Shown one piece after another: positions 35,014-43,609 of a stretch of 62,930 nucleotides of DNA; within the stretch, counting starts at the first letter, position 1, and each line of letters opens with the position of its first letter. The stretch is from Treponema sp. Lineage in GTDB: Bacteria > Spirochaetota > Spirochaetia > Treponematales > Breznakiellaceae. Both the position numbers and the translations under genes were made by a program. Location: assembly GCA_009777535.1 (NCBI GenBank), contig WRLP01000015.1, positions 1 through 62,930 of the forward strand, in the 5' to 3' direction. The notes below the pieces were generated by a model. That model saw only the letters and a list, made by a program, of their open reading frames with translations, ran no database searches and had not been told where the DNA came from.

Positions 35014-35754
35014 CTATTCCTCCCCCAAAGAGACCGGCTGCGATATTACCACACTTAATGCCGCGTTATTTTTCATAATTGCGTCCCAATCGGAGCTCGG
35101 CTGGCGGTTGTATACAGTTTCACCTATCCTGGCAAAACAATATAATTCCCCGTCAGGCGCGACAAAGGTTTCTATCCGATCATTATAATTCTTTTGTGAC
35201 GGGAAGGACCGGACAATATCCAGCGGTCCCTGCCCGGAATTGGGAAAATTCACATTGATAAATGTTCCTTTCTTCCAAAACCCTTTCATATCGTCTAACT
35301 TTTCAACAATAAAAGAAATAACAGGCTCCCAGTGCCAGTTCTCACCGGATTCAACCAAAGACAACGCTATCGAAGGAATGTTAAAAAAACTCCCCTGCCT
35401 GGCTGCGGCGGCGGTACCTGAATAAATAATGTCGGTGCCCAAATTCGCTCCGCAGTTAATTCCCGAAAGAATTAGATCGGGAGCATTTCCCTGTAAAATA
35501 CAAAGCTCCGGCAGCCCTCCGAGCAGGGCAAATATCACACAGTCGGCAGGCGTTCCGCCGCTCGACCATGTATCATCTTCTACTTTGGTTAATTTGCATG
35601 GCCCGCTTAAAAATGAAATTGAATGGGATGTTCCTGAACGATTGATATCCGGTGCAAGCGCAAACACACGGTGTCCGGCGTTTCTAAGGGCGGCGGCAAG
35701 AAGCCTGAGCCCCGGTGAATCAACACCGTCATCGTTGGTAAGCAAAATCCGCAC
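35014..35754 (-). CDS. surE: 5'/3'-nucleotidase SurE
   Basis: A metal-dependent phosphatase of 246 residues that acts on nucleoside monophosphates. Motifs: ILLTNDDGVDSPG at the very start (metal-binding Asp pair), RSGTSHSIS, GTPADCVIFAL and the SGINCGANLGTD stretch. I choose GTG 35754 because GGAGG lies 5 bases before it and the family begins at this motif; the frame runs back to 35778. Its start lies inside the end of the upstream GHMP kinase gene (26-base overlap). Confidence 0.94.
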   Translation of the reverse strand: MRILLTNDDGVDSPGLRLLAAALRNAGHRVFALAPDINRSGTSHSISFLSGPCKLTKVEDDTWSSGGTPADCVIFALLGGLPELCILQGNAPDLILSGINCGANLGTDIIYSGTAAAARQGSFFNIPSIALSLVESGENWHWEPVISFIVEKLDDMKGFWKKGTFINVNFPNSGQGPLDIVRSFPSQKNYNDRIETFVAPDGELYCFARIGETVYNRQPSSDWDAIMKNNAALSVVISQPVSLGEE

Positions 35755-36928
35755 GTACCCTCCCCTTCGCCGGAACAATCCGGCTTCCTGCGGCGAGCTT
35801 CACCTCGTAGACCGCTTGTCTAAACCCGAAGATGCGCTCGTAATCTTCCAGCCTCTTTTTATATTCCTCCGCCTTATCGCTGCGTATTATCGCATAGGTA
35901 CAGCCTCCGAAACCCTGCCCTGTCATTCTTGAACCGGCAACGCCTTCCAGCTCCTGCGAGCGCTTAACCAGCCAGTCAACTTCGGGACAGCTTACCTCAT
36001 AAAGATCCCTCAGGCTCTCATGAGAGTGGAAAATTATCTTTGTCAGGGCGGCAATATCTTTTCGCTCCATTGCATCGGCGGCATCATTAATACGGCGGAT
36101 TTCCTGTACTATATGCACACTCCGCCGCCTTATCTGCTCATGAAAATCCCCCATGGATTCTACAAGGTCGGCGGTTGCGATATCCCTGAAGCCGGCACCC
36201 TCCTGCTTTTGGGAAAGCATTGTAAGCCCCTTTTGTACATCGGCCATTCGGAGCGCCAGTTCGGTTTCCACACCCATTCTGGGAACCCTTGAATCCACAA
36301 GAAGAATCCGGTAACGGGAAAAAGGCGACTTTATCCTTTTCACTTCCTGGGAAATTTCGTCTACGACAAGAAATTGATCTTTGCGGGCCGAAAAGATGAT
36401 AAGATAATCCGCCGCTTCTACTTCCGAGCCGAACATGTTTATGTGGGCCAGCCTCAGCCTTTTAACCAAATCCATTTCGTTTATGGAAGCGTGAAAATAA
36501 CCGCGCAGGGCAATAGCGGCGGCCGCCTCGATTGCTGTTGAGGAAGCAAGTCCGATTTGCTGGGGAATATTCCCCATAACGGTAAAATTGAGTCCCTTTA
36601 CATGAAAACCCATATCCGCAAATACAAAAATCGCGGTTTTAAGGTAATTGGCCCACCGATCTTCCCTTTTGTACCTTAAATTAACAAGGGTGCTGCGCTT
36701 GTGTTCCCCCAAATCGGCGGCAAAAAACCGTATGGAATTATCCCTTCGTCCGCTTACCGCCACCCTGACATAACGATCTATTGCCGCTGACAGGAGCAGA
36801 CCTCCGAATTGCCCGCCGTGTTCACCCAAAAAATGAACCCTGCCCGGCGCCTCGGCGATGGAAATATGTTCTAATCGGCCGGAATCCGGCTCATATTCAT
36901 TTTGATGGATAAGACCGATATCCAGCAT
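35729..36928 (-). CDS. GHMP kinase, galactokinase-like with an altered sugar motif
   Basis: 399 residues in the galactokinase branch of GHMP kinases. The first motif is GRVHFLGEHGGQFGG where galactokinases have GRVNLIGEHTDYNxG: the sugar-contacting Thr-Asp-Tyr is replaced by Gly-Gly-Gln. The ATP loop (QIGLASSTAIEAAAAIA), the catalytic Asp (ARKDQF) and RMTGQGFGGCTYAI are kept. The enzyme is therefore likely an active sugar kinase, but galactose may not be the substrate. The start is ATG 36928, with GTG 36943 as an alternative. It lies downstream of a BMP-type ABC importer (75-90 bases) and overlaps surE. Confidence 0.8.
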   Translation of the reverse strand: MLDIGLIHQNEYEPDSGRLEHISIAEAPGRVHFLGEHGGQFGGLLLSAAIDRYVRVAVSGRRDNSIRFFAADLGEHKRSTLVNLRYKREDRWANYLKTAIFVFADMGFHVKGLNFTVMGNIPQQIGLASSTAIEAAAAIALRGYFHASINEMDLVKRLRLAHINMFGSEVEAADYLIIFSARKDQFLVVDEISQEVKRIKSPFSRYRILLVDSRVPRMGVETELALRMADVQKGLTMLSQKQEGAGFRDIATADLVESMGDFHEQIRRRSVHIVQEIRRINDAADAMERKDIAALTKIIFHSHESLRDLYEVSCPEVDWLVKRSQELEGVAGSRMTGQGFGGCTYAIIRSDKAEEYKKRLEDYERIFGFRQAVYEVKLAAGSRIVPAKGRVRADFAYQR

Positions 36929-37017
36929 CGAAGAAAACCTCACTATTCTTTAATGATGGCAATACAGCCGGAAGGCTATTCATTGACCATTAGCTAATAT
37001 TACATGATATTTATACA

Positions 37018-37857
37018 TTATTCAACAAATTTTGCCTTAATGGATACAAAAATCATAGCAACCAGGGTGCAAATAAAGGGAAAAGCCAGGATAAAATCGG
37101 CCGGAATCCTCCAAAAACCCTGAACATGGTTGGAAACGGCCTCTGCAAACGCAAATATGAAGGCGGCCGCCAAAACGCCTCTGGGCCTCCGGCTGCCAAG
37201 GAAAATGATAACCAGGGCAATCCAGCCCTTGCCGGCGGACATTCCGGGAACAAAGGCTCCAAGATAAAGGCTCAGGAAGGAGCCCCCAATGCCGCAATAC
37301 AGACCGCAAATCATAAACGCAGTGAACCTGTAAAAATCGGGTTTTATTCCAAGGGATACAAGGGCGATACTGTGTTTATCGCAGGCCCTTAGCCTGTATC
37401 CAAAAGGAGTTTTATAAATCAGTACCCAGCTTAATAAAAGCAGGACACAAGCCACATATAAATACCAGGGAAAAACTTCAGGCATATTAAAGCCGTTTCC
37501 GGGCGCGATTACTCCCTTTGTACCAAAGAGCCTTTCGGAAAAAATTACGCAAATGCCGCCGGAAAGAAGATTGGCCGCCAAACCAATAATAATTATATTT
37601 GAACGCAGGCTGAAAGAAAAATAAGCGATTAAACCTGATAATAAAAGAGAAGTAATGACAGCCGCAGTAATGGCGGCGGCAATGTTTCCGGTATAGTAAA
37701 ACGCGGCCAGGCCGGAAAAAGCCCCTGCCAGCAGCAGACCTTCCAGCGCTATGTTAAGCGTCCCCGCCAGAGCAGGAAACAAGCCGCCGATCGCTGCGAA
37801 CAGAAGCGGCGTCATTATTACAAGCGCGCTGCGCAGTATGGATAAAATTACTACCAT
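37018..37857 (-). CDS. ABC transporter permease, second subunit (BMP-linked)
   Basis: An inner-membrane permease of 279 residues with about eight hydrophobic segments, of the ribose/nucleoside type (BPD_transp_2). It has FPALAGTLNIALEGLLLAGAF near the start and SAGKGWIALVIIFLGSRRP, the conserved loop that meets the ATPase. It overlaps the first permease gene by 7 bases. In BMP-type importers this smaller permease pairs with a larger one, as here. Confidence 0.88.
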   Translation of the reverse strand: MVVILSILRSALVIMTPLLFAAIGGLFPALAGTLNIALEGLLLAGAFSGLAAFYYTGNIAAAITAAVITSLLLSGLIAYFSFSLRSNIIIIGLAANLLSGGICVIFSERLFGTKGVIAPGNGFNMPEVFPWYLYVACVLLLLSWVLIYKTPFGYRLRACDKHSIALVSLGIKPDFYRFTAFMICGLYCGIGGSFLSLYLGAFVPGMSAGKGWIALVIIFLGSRRPRGVLAAAFIFAFAEAVSNHVQGFWRIPADFILAFPFICTLVAMIFVSIKAKFVE

Positions 37858-38945
37858 GGCTTTTTCCCGGAAAATATGTTTCGTATAACGGCGCTTGTTG
37901 ATAAAAAGAAAATTACTGCCTGTACCAGTAAAGCTACTTCAAAAGTAATATCAGAGTTCTGCATTGCAGCGCGGGCTCCGGCGTTTATCCATGCAAAAAA
38001 AACTGCCGCCGGAATTACGCCGACAGGAGAAAAGCCGGCTATCAGCGCCGCCGCAAGGCCGTTCCAGCCCATACCAACGTAGAAATCCTTTACTGTCGCA
38101 AAATGGGTTCCAAAAACCGTAAAAACTCCGGCAAGACCGTAAAGGGCGCCGGAAAAAAACATTGCCAGAACTGTATTTAATTTTGTGTTAATTCCGCCAT
38201 AACGAGCGAATAATAAATTAATTCCCGCCATTCTCAATTCATAGCCTGTTTTTGTTCTGGCAAGAAATACATGCATGGCGGCTGCCGCAAAAACAGCGAT
38301 AAATACCGCGGCGCTTAAATTTGACGGCGCCAGGATCAATGGCAGCCTGAGGCCGGCGGCGATTTTTCCGGTTGATTGCAGGGAAGATTCCGGATCCTGA
38401 AAAGGGCCGCTTACCAGGTAATTAATTACATGGATTGCGGCGGAAGAAAATAAAAAAGTGGTGATAAGCTCGTTTGTATTCCATCTTGCCTTAAAAATGC
38501 CGCAGAGGGCCGACATTGCACCGGCGGCAAGGGCCCCCGCCAAACATGCGATTATTCCTGCGGCAATTCCCAGGGGCGAAAGCGCAATGGCGGCCGCGGT
38601 AGCGGTAAAGGCCCCCGAATATATCTGCCCTTCCCCTCCCAAATTCAGGCATCCGGCCTTCATTGCGATAGTAATTCCCAACGCACCGAAAATCAGCGGA
38701 ATGGAACTGTTCAGCATATTGCCAAAACTGTATAAATTTCTGAATGGTCCCAAGAAGAAAAAGAAAAGGGTTCTGGCGGGATTTTCGCTTAGTAAAAAAA
38801 TGAGCATGATCAATATCAATATTGAAACAAACGGTACAAGAAGGACTGCCGCAGAAAAGGAAGGCGGGCGCAAAATACCTGTCAGCCTGTCAATTTGATC
38901 AATGCCCGGCGGTTTACCCGTGGGCGCATCAGTTCTTTCTTTCAT
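37851..38945 (-). CDS. ABC transporter permease, first subunit (BMP-linked)
   Basis: 364 residues with about nine membrane segments (LLVPFVSILILIMLIFLL first). It carries KAGCLNLGGEGQIYSGAFTA and the ATPase-contact loop VGMGWNGLAAALIAGFSP. I place the start at ATG 38945, two bases after the ATPase stop; the frame extends to a GTG at 38978, which would overlap that gene. With the neighbours it forms a complete nucleoside- or sugar-type importer. Confidence 0.87.
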   Translation of the reverse strand: MKERTDAPTGKPPGIDQIDRLTGILRPPSFSAAVLLVPFVSILILIMLIFLLSENPARTLFFFFLGPFRNLYSFGNMLNSSIPLIFGALGITIAMKAGCLNLGGEGQIYSGAFTATAAAIALSPLGIAAGIIACLAGALAAGAMSALCGIFKARWNTNELITTFLFSSAAIHVINYLVSGPFQDPESSLQSTGKIAAGLRLPLILAPSNLSAAVFIAVFAAAAMHVFLARTKTGYELRMAGINLLFARYGGINTKLNTVLAMFFSGALYGLAGVFTVFGTHFATVKDFYVGMGWNGLAAALIAGFSPVGVIPAAVFFAWINAGARAAMQNSDITFEVALLVQAVIFFLSTSAVIRNIFSGKKPW

Positions 38946-38946
38946 T

Positions 38947-40509
38947 TCAGTCCCCGAACAGCCCCTGCATACACGCACCGATTTTTTCCTTTAGTGAGTC
39001 CGTTCCACTGTTAACAAACTCTCCGGCGATCCTTCCCCTGTACATTACCATGATCCTGTCTGCCAGCGACAGAATCTCGTCTAGATTGGTGGAAATCAGA
39101 ATCACAGCAGCGCCATTGTTTCTTAGACCGGTAATTTGACCATGAACATAATTTGCCGAAGCCAAATCCAAACCCCAGGTCGGTTCGGAAAAAACAATAT
39201 AGTCTTTTAACCAGTCAATTTCCCGGGCAAGAATTAATTTCTGTAAATTGCCGCCGGACAGGGAATGGGCGCTTTCTTTGGCGGCAGCGCTAATGCCGGT
39301 TATATTATATCTTTCTGTCAGTTTACTGACAAAAGTCCTGATTGCCTTTTTATCAAGAAAAAAACCATGTTTGAAAAGAAAGCGGCGGTTAACCATCATG
39401 TTTTCGAGAGTTGTCGCTTCAAGAGCGCTTCCGACACGCAGCCTGTCCGCCGGCACGTATGTCAATCCTGCCTTACGTAAACCGCGGATATTCATGTTGG
39501 AAATATCCCTGCCGCCGTGGGTTATCTTCCCCGAAGCGGGATGAAGGAATCCCCCCAGTACCGCCTCTAGTACGCCAAGCCCGTTTCCCCCGACGGCGGC
39601 AAAGCCGATTATCTCGCCGCTTTTAAGCGAAAACGATACCCCGTCCAGCAGGGGCTGTTTTTGCCCCCGTCTGAGCACCGTAACATTGTCAAAAACAATC
39701 ACAGGATTTGAATTAAAAGCAGTATTTGTTTCATTTGCCCTGGGTCGGGGATATTCCAGGGATTGTAAAACACCGCCGCCAATCATCAAAGAGGCAATTT
39801 CGTATTCTTCGATTTTATCCGCTTCCCGGATACAGACAAGTTCTCCGTTTCTAAGTACTGCGAGCCTGTCGCAGATTAGTTTTATTTCTTTTAGCTTGTG
39901 AGTGATCAGTATCAGCGATTTTCCGGCGGCGGCAAGTTTTTTTAATGTATTAAAAAGCGATAAAACTTCCTGTTCACCAAGAATCGAAGTTGGCTCATCG
40001 AGAATAATAATATCCGCATTACGGTGAAGAATACGGCAAATTGTTACCTGCTGCTTTTCGCCGGCGCTTAGATCTTTTATTTTTTGCTGCGCCCTAATGT
40101 TAAAATTATTGGATTTAATTACTTCTTTGGCGGCCTTCTCTGATGCGGCGGTATCAAACAGAAACCCCCATTTTATGGGCTCAATACCCATTGTAATATT
40201 TTCTGCGACAGTGTATTCATCGAATAGCAGCGAGTGTTGATGCACCATGCCGATTCCCAGGTTTTTCGCCGTTACAGGAGAATCGATTATAACCTTTTCC
40301 CCATTAACAAATATTTCTCCAGCATCCGGCGTTTCAAGACCGCACAGTATCTTCATTAGAGTCGTCTTGCCGGCGCCGTTCTCGCCGGCAATGCAGAGAA
40401 TCTCCCCAGCCTTCAGGACCAGGCTGATATTGTTATTCGCTTTTTTTGAGCCGCCGGGATACTGTTTACAGATACCCCGCATTTCAACTGCATACCCGTT
40501 ATTCGCCAT
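38947..40509 (-). CDS. ABC transporter ATPase with two nucleotide-binding domains
   Basis: 520 residues: two fused ATPase halves as in the ribose/nucleoside importer family. The first has GENGAGKTTLMKILCGLE, signature LSAGEKQQ and IIILDEPTS. The second has the degenerate loop GGNGLGVLEAVLGG, signature LSGGNLQK and the Walker B replacement VFSEPTWGLD, so the second site is probably weak or inactive. It sits between the binding lipoprotein and the permeases. The family is called simple-sugar (RbsA/YufO type); the nearby BMP lipoprotein points to nucleosides. Confidence 0.9.
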   Translation of the reverse strand: MANNGYAVEMRGICKQYPGGSKKANNNISLVLKAGEILCIAGENGAGKTTLMKILCGLETPDAGEIFVNGEKVIIDSPVTAKNLGIGMVHQHSLLFDEYTVAENITMGIEPIKWGFLFDTAASEKAAKEVIKSNNFNIRAQQKIKDLSAGEKQQVTICRILHRNADIIILDEPTSILGEQEVLSLFNTLKKLAAAGKSLILITHKLKEIKLICDRLAVLRNGELVCIREADKIEEYEIASLMIGGGVLQSLEYPRPRANETNTAFNSNPVIVFDNVTVLRRGQKQPLLDGVSFSLKSGEIIGFAAVGGNGLGVLEAVLGGFLHPASGKITHGGRDISNMNIRGLRKAGLTYVPADRLRVGSALEATTLENMMVNRRFLFKHGFFLDKKAIRTFVSKLTERYNITGISAAAKESAHSLSGGNLQKLILAREIDWLKDYIVFSEPTWGLDLASANYVHGQITGLRNNGAAVILISTNLDEILSLADRIMVMYRGRIAGEFVNSGTDSLKEKIGACMQGLFGD

Positions 40510-40515
40510 TGTTTC

Positions 40516-41541
40516 TCAAAGAGGCGGAATTGTGTAATTTACCCGCCCCGCGCGCATATCTTCGATGAATGCACCGAATTTTTCGCGTATTTCCGCGGGA
40601 AGAGCCATGTAACCCGGTTCATTATCAATAAAATCGAGGTATCCCTCTTTTATTCCGATTGTTTTTGAAACACCGTATTGTATTTCGCCCGCCAGCGCCT
40701 GTCCAAGAATTTCAAGTACAAGTTTTTTCTGCTCCATAAGGCCGCAGCCGACAATGGCTCCGGGCGCCAGGTCATACTCATCAACATTGTAGCTTACTAC
40801 ATAAGATCCCCTGTCCATGGCGGTCCTCAAAAGGCCCCTTGCCGCGCCGCCGGCAATCGAGGTAAAAACATCAACCCCAGAATCCATCATGCTGGAGGCA
40901 AGCTCCGCGGCCTTGTTGGCGTCAAACCAGTTCCCGATAATTCTGCGATCCAGTTCTATTTGCGGATCGGCGAGTTTTGCCCCCGCCAGAAAGCCAGGCA
41001 CCATGTGTCTTGTAAGCAGAGGATATTCCTGCGCGGCAATAAAACCGATTTTTTTCTGGCTGTTGGCAAGCGGCATATCACTGACTGTGATAAGGCCGGC
41101 GAGGTACCCAAGGTAAAGAGACTGTTCATACTGATTATAAAAATAGGCGCTTATCTGAGGGTTACCCTCGTAGAAAGCGTCGACAATGACAAATTTCTGA
41201 TTTGGAAATTTTCTGCCGGCATTTTCGCAAATTTCAGGCAGGGATGGATTGGAGCCAAGCACAAGATCGTAATCCCCGCTGGATACAAGGTCTGTTAGCT
41301 GCTCTTCCCATTCAGCCTGATTAAAACCCGCCTCGTACACTTTAACTGTTACATTGCTGTTTGCTTCGGCAAATTCAGCGGCTCCCTGCGCCATCAATTC
41401 ATAGGGCGGGCTTCCGGCCAACACACCGGTTACAAAAATCAGTACCGAAAAACTATCGCTTTCAGATGCCGGTTTTTTTTCCCTGCACCCAAATGTTAAA
41501 CAAAGACAAATTAACAGAAAAACAACAAGGACTTTTTTCAC
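40516..41541 (-). CDS. BMP-family substrate-binding lipoprotein (TmpC/PnrA-like)
   Basis: 341 residues. Signal peptide with lipobox TFGC (Cys19), then a periplasmic-binding fold: VLIFVTGVLAGSPPYELMAQG, the LVLGSNPSLPEI segment, GIKEGYLDF near the end. The family includes Treponema TmpC (PnrA), which binds purine nucleosides. The start is GTG with AGGAGA upstream. It is followed 6 bases later by the ATPase gene and then two permeases. The neighbouring FGGY kinase may phosphorylate the imported sugar or its derivative. Confidence 0.87.
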   Translation of the reverse strand: MKKVLVVFLLICLCLTFGCREKKPASESDSFSVLIFVTGVLAGSPPYELMAQGAAEFAEANSNVTVKVYEAGFNQAEWEEQLTDLVSSGDYDLVLGSNPSLPEICENAGRKFPNQKFVIVDAFYEGNPQISAYFYNQYEQSLYLGYLAGLITVSDMPLANSQKKIGFIAAQEYPLLTRHMVPGFLAGAKLADPQIELDRRIIGNWFDANKAAELASSMMDSGVDVFTSIAGGAARGLLRTAMDRGSYVVSYNVDEYDLAPGAIVGCGLMEQKKLVLEILGQALAGEIQYGVSKTIGIKEGYLDFIDNEPGYMALPAEIREKFGAFIEDMRAGRVNYTIPPL

Positions 41542-41583
41542 TTTTTTCTCCTGGTATAAGTCTAATGAATGAAGCGGTTTTTG

Positions 41584-43002
41584 TTAAGGAGTATAGAGTT
41601 TTTGATAACTTTCCCTGTATTTCTGAAAAAGTTCATTATAAAAAGCGGCTTTTTTTAAATCCGGCTCATAAGTTCGCTCTACGCGCACAAGGGCGCCGGC
41701 GGCCTGTGAATAAGATTCAAACCTGCCAAGGGCGCATGAGCCGATGATTGCAAGCCCCAGCAATTCGGCTTCTTTTTGCTCCAGGGACAAAACCGGTATG
41801 CCGGTGATATCGGCCTTTATCTGATTAAGGACGCTATTTCCGGCGGCGCCGCCTGTAAGACGCAGTTCTTTTACGTCCGCGCCGGCTTCTTTCATTACAC
41901 TAATAACGTCCCGGACAGCAAAACAGATTCCTTCGAGAACCGAACGGGCAAATTCAGCGCGTCCCGATGAAAGAGAGATTCCTCTCCACACGCTGCGCGC
42001 CGCCGGATCCCAAACAGGCGAGCGCTCTCCTTCAAGGTAGGGCAAAAAAGTTAGGCCGCCGGCGCCTGGCTCACTGTTATAAGCCAATGCGCTGAATTCA
42101 CCGAGGCTTTCAAGGCCGAATAACTTACAGCCCCATTCAACAGCCTTACCAGTTGTAGAGATGACCCCCGACAGATTCCAGTAGGGCTCAACCGGGTGGC
42201 CGCAGGAAAAAAGCCGCCTGTCGTTGATTTGGTTTTCGGTGCATACATTTATCCCCTCGGACGTGCCCGTGCGGTCACAGGCCTGTGACGGCTGCCTTAC
42301 GCCGGCGCCGACAATGGCGGCGAAGAAATCCGGCCCGCCGGAAATAACAGGGATTTTTTGCGGAAAGCCAAATTGTGAAGCGACAGCAGGGAGCAATTCG
42401 CCGAAAGTTTCGCCGGGCCTTATAAACGGGGGGAATTTTGCAGCGTCCAGTTTTAGTCTTTTTAGAATCTCTTCTGTCCAAAACCAGCCTTCAAATCCCT
42501 TCGATGGAAAAACAAATCTCGCCTGGCCGCACAGGGCAAAGGCAAGAAATTCAGGACAGCCCAGGAAATATTTTGTCCGGCCGTACAGTTCCGGCTCATT
42601 ATTTTTTATAAACAAGGCTTTTGGCAGAAAAAAACTCGCGTCCGCAAAGCTGCCTGCAACAGTAGAAACCTCGCCGGCCTCCCTTGCCGCCCTTCTGTCG
42701 AGCCACATTCTGGCCGGCGCCGCATTAAGGAGAAGATTATCACGCCGTAATTCAGGCTCGTCAAATACAGGTATTAGACTGGGACCGTTCCCGCTTAAAA
42801 CAATAGCCTGTACTTTGGACAGATTTCCAAGATTAGCGGCGCATATCTCAAAAGCGCGCAGCCACTGGGCGCTGTTTGCTTCATGCCTTGCCCCTCTCGA
42901 ATTGATTAAAAGAGGAACCTCGGCAGAGGAAAGACGGTTTCCGTGGAAATCCCACAGAGCTGACTTAAAAACGGATGTTCCAATGTCAATGGTGAGTAAC
43001 AA
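41584..43002 (-). CDS. FGGY-family carbohydrate kinase
   Basis: 472 residues in the xylulokinase/gluconokinase superfamily: MLLTIDIGTSVFKSALWDF at the start (phosphate 1), GTSEGINVCTE in the middle, and LTGGAAGNSVLNQIKADITG near the end. It starts with TTG 43002 with a CGGAGA-type site. It lies 42 bases before the BMP lipoprotein gene in the same direction, so its sugar is probably the importer's cargo or a breakdown product. Sequence alone does not name the sugar. Confidence 0.88.
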   Translation of the reverse strand: MLLTIDIGTSVFKSALWDFHGNRLSSAEVPLLINSRGARHEANSAQWLRAFEICAANLGNLSKVQAIVLSGNGPSLIPVFDEPELRRDNLLLNAAPARMWLDRRAAREAGEVSTVAGSFADASFFLPKALFIKNNEPELYGRTKYFLGCPEFLAFALCGQARFVFPSKGFEGWFWTEEILKRLKLDAAKFPPFIRPGETFGELLPAVASQFGFPQKIPVISGGPDFFAAIVGAGVRQPSQACDRTGTSEGINVCTENQINDRRLFSCGHPVEPYWNLSGVISTTGKAVEWGCKLFGLESLGEFSALAYNSEPGAGGLTFLPYLEGERSPVWDPAARSVWRGISLSSGRAEFARSVLEGICFAVRDVISVMKEAGADVKELRLTGGAAGNSVLNQIKADITGIPVLSLEQKEAELLGLAIIGSCALGRFESYSQAAGALVRVERTYEPDLKKAAFYNELFQKYRESYQKLYTP

Positions 43003-43013
43003 TTTTTTCTCCG

Positions 43014-43607
43014 TTAAAGAAAATTGGTTGAATCAATTTCGTGGGCTTCGGCTATTTTTTTCGGGAAATCTTCCAGATATCTCCGCCTGGAATCTACAAG
43101 GGATCCAAGCTCCGTCAGCATATTATTATCAACTTCCTTCGCAATCGGGAAAACATAATTTTCGGTTTCATCGGTATAACGCCTTACAAATTCGGGATTG
43201 TTTACAAATCCAAGCGAAATCATGTTGGAAATGCGGTCTGCTACTTTTAGAACCTTGGCATTATGCGAACCTGTACTTTTTATTCGCGTAAGGAATTCCA
43301 CCTTTGCTTCTCCCGGTATGCGAGTAACTTCCCGCACCAGATTATAGACATCATGGCCTTCATAATCGGCGTTCAGGATAAGATTGTGGTTAAAATTCAT
43401 GATGTCTTCCAGTACATCGTGAATAATCGCCGCCTTCAGAAGCACAGGCTCAATGTAACCGTAGTCAATAAGGACGGCCATTGTATCAAGCTGATGCCTG
43501 AACATATTGCCGCCGCCTTCCCGCGTTTTTCCTATCAGCAGGGTGGCAAGCTGCATATACGGCGCCAGATGAGAACCTTTCAGGATCAGCATTTCCGCTG
43601 TGGTCAT
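43014..43607 (-). CDS. RSH-like HD-domain hydrolase
   Basis: 197 residues with an HD phosphohydrolase domain resembling the hydrolase half of RelA/SpoT proteins: FRHQLDTMAVLIDYG, then KAAIIHDVLEDI (HD plus ED), and KVLKVADRISNMISLG (compare the RSH VKLADRLHNM). No synthetase domain follows. Small alarmone hydrolases such as MESH1 have this form, so (p)ppGpp breakdown is plausible but not proven. It starts a base or two after valS ends and precedes the FGGY kinase by 11 bases. Confidence 0.78.
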   Translation of the reverse strand: MTTAEMLILKGSHLAPYMQLATLLIGKTREGGGNMFRHQLDTMAVLIDYGYIEPVLLKAAIIHDVLEDIMNFNHNLILNADYEGHDVYNLVREVTRIPGEAKVEFLTRIKSTGSHNAKVLKVADRISNMISLGFVNNPEFVRRYTDETENYVFPIAKEVDNNMLTELGSLVDSRRRYLEDFPKKIAEAHEIDSTNFL

Positions 43608-43609
43608 CT

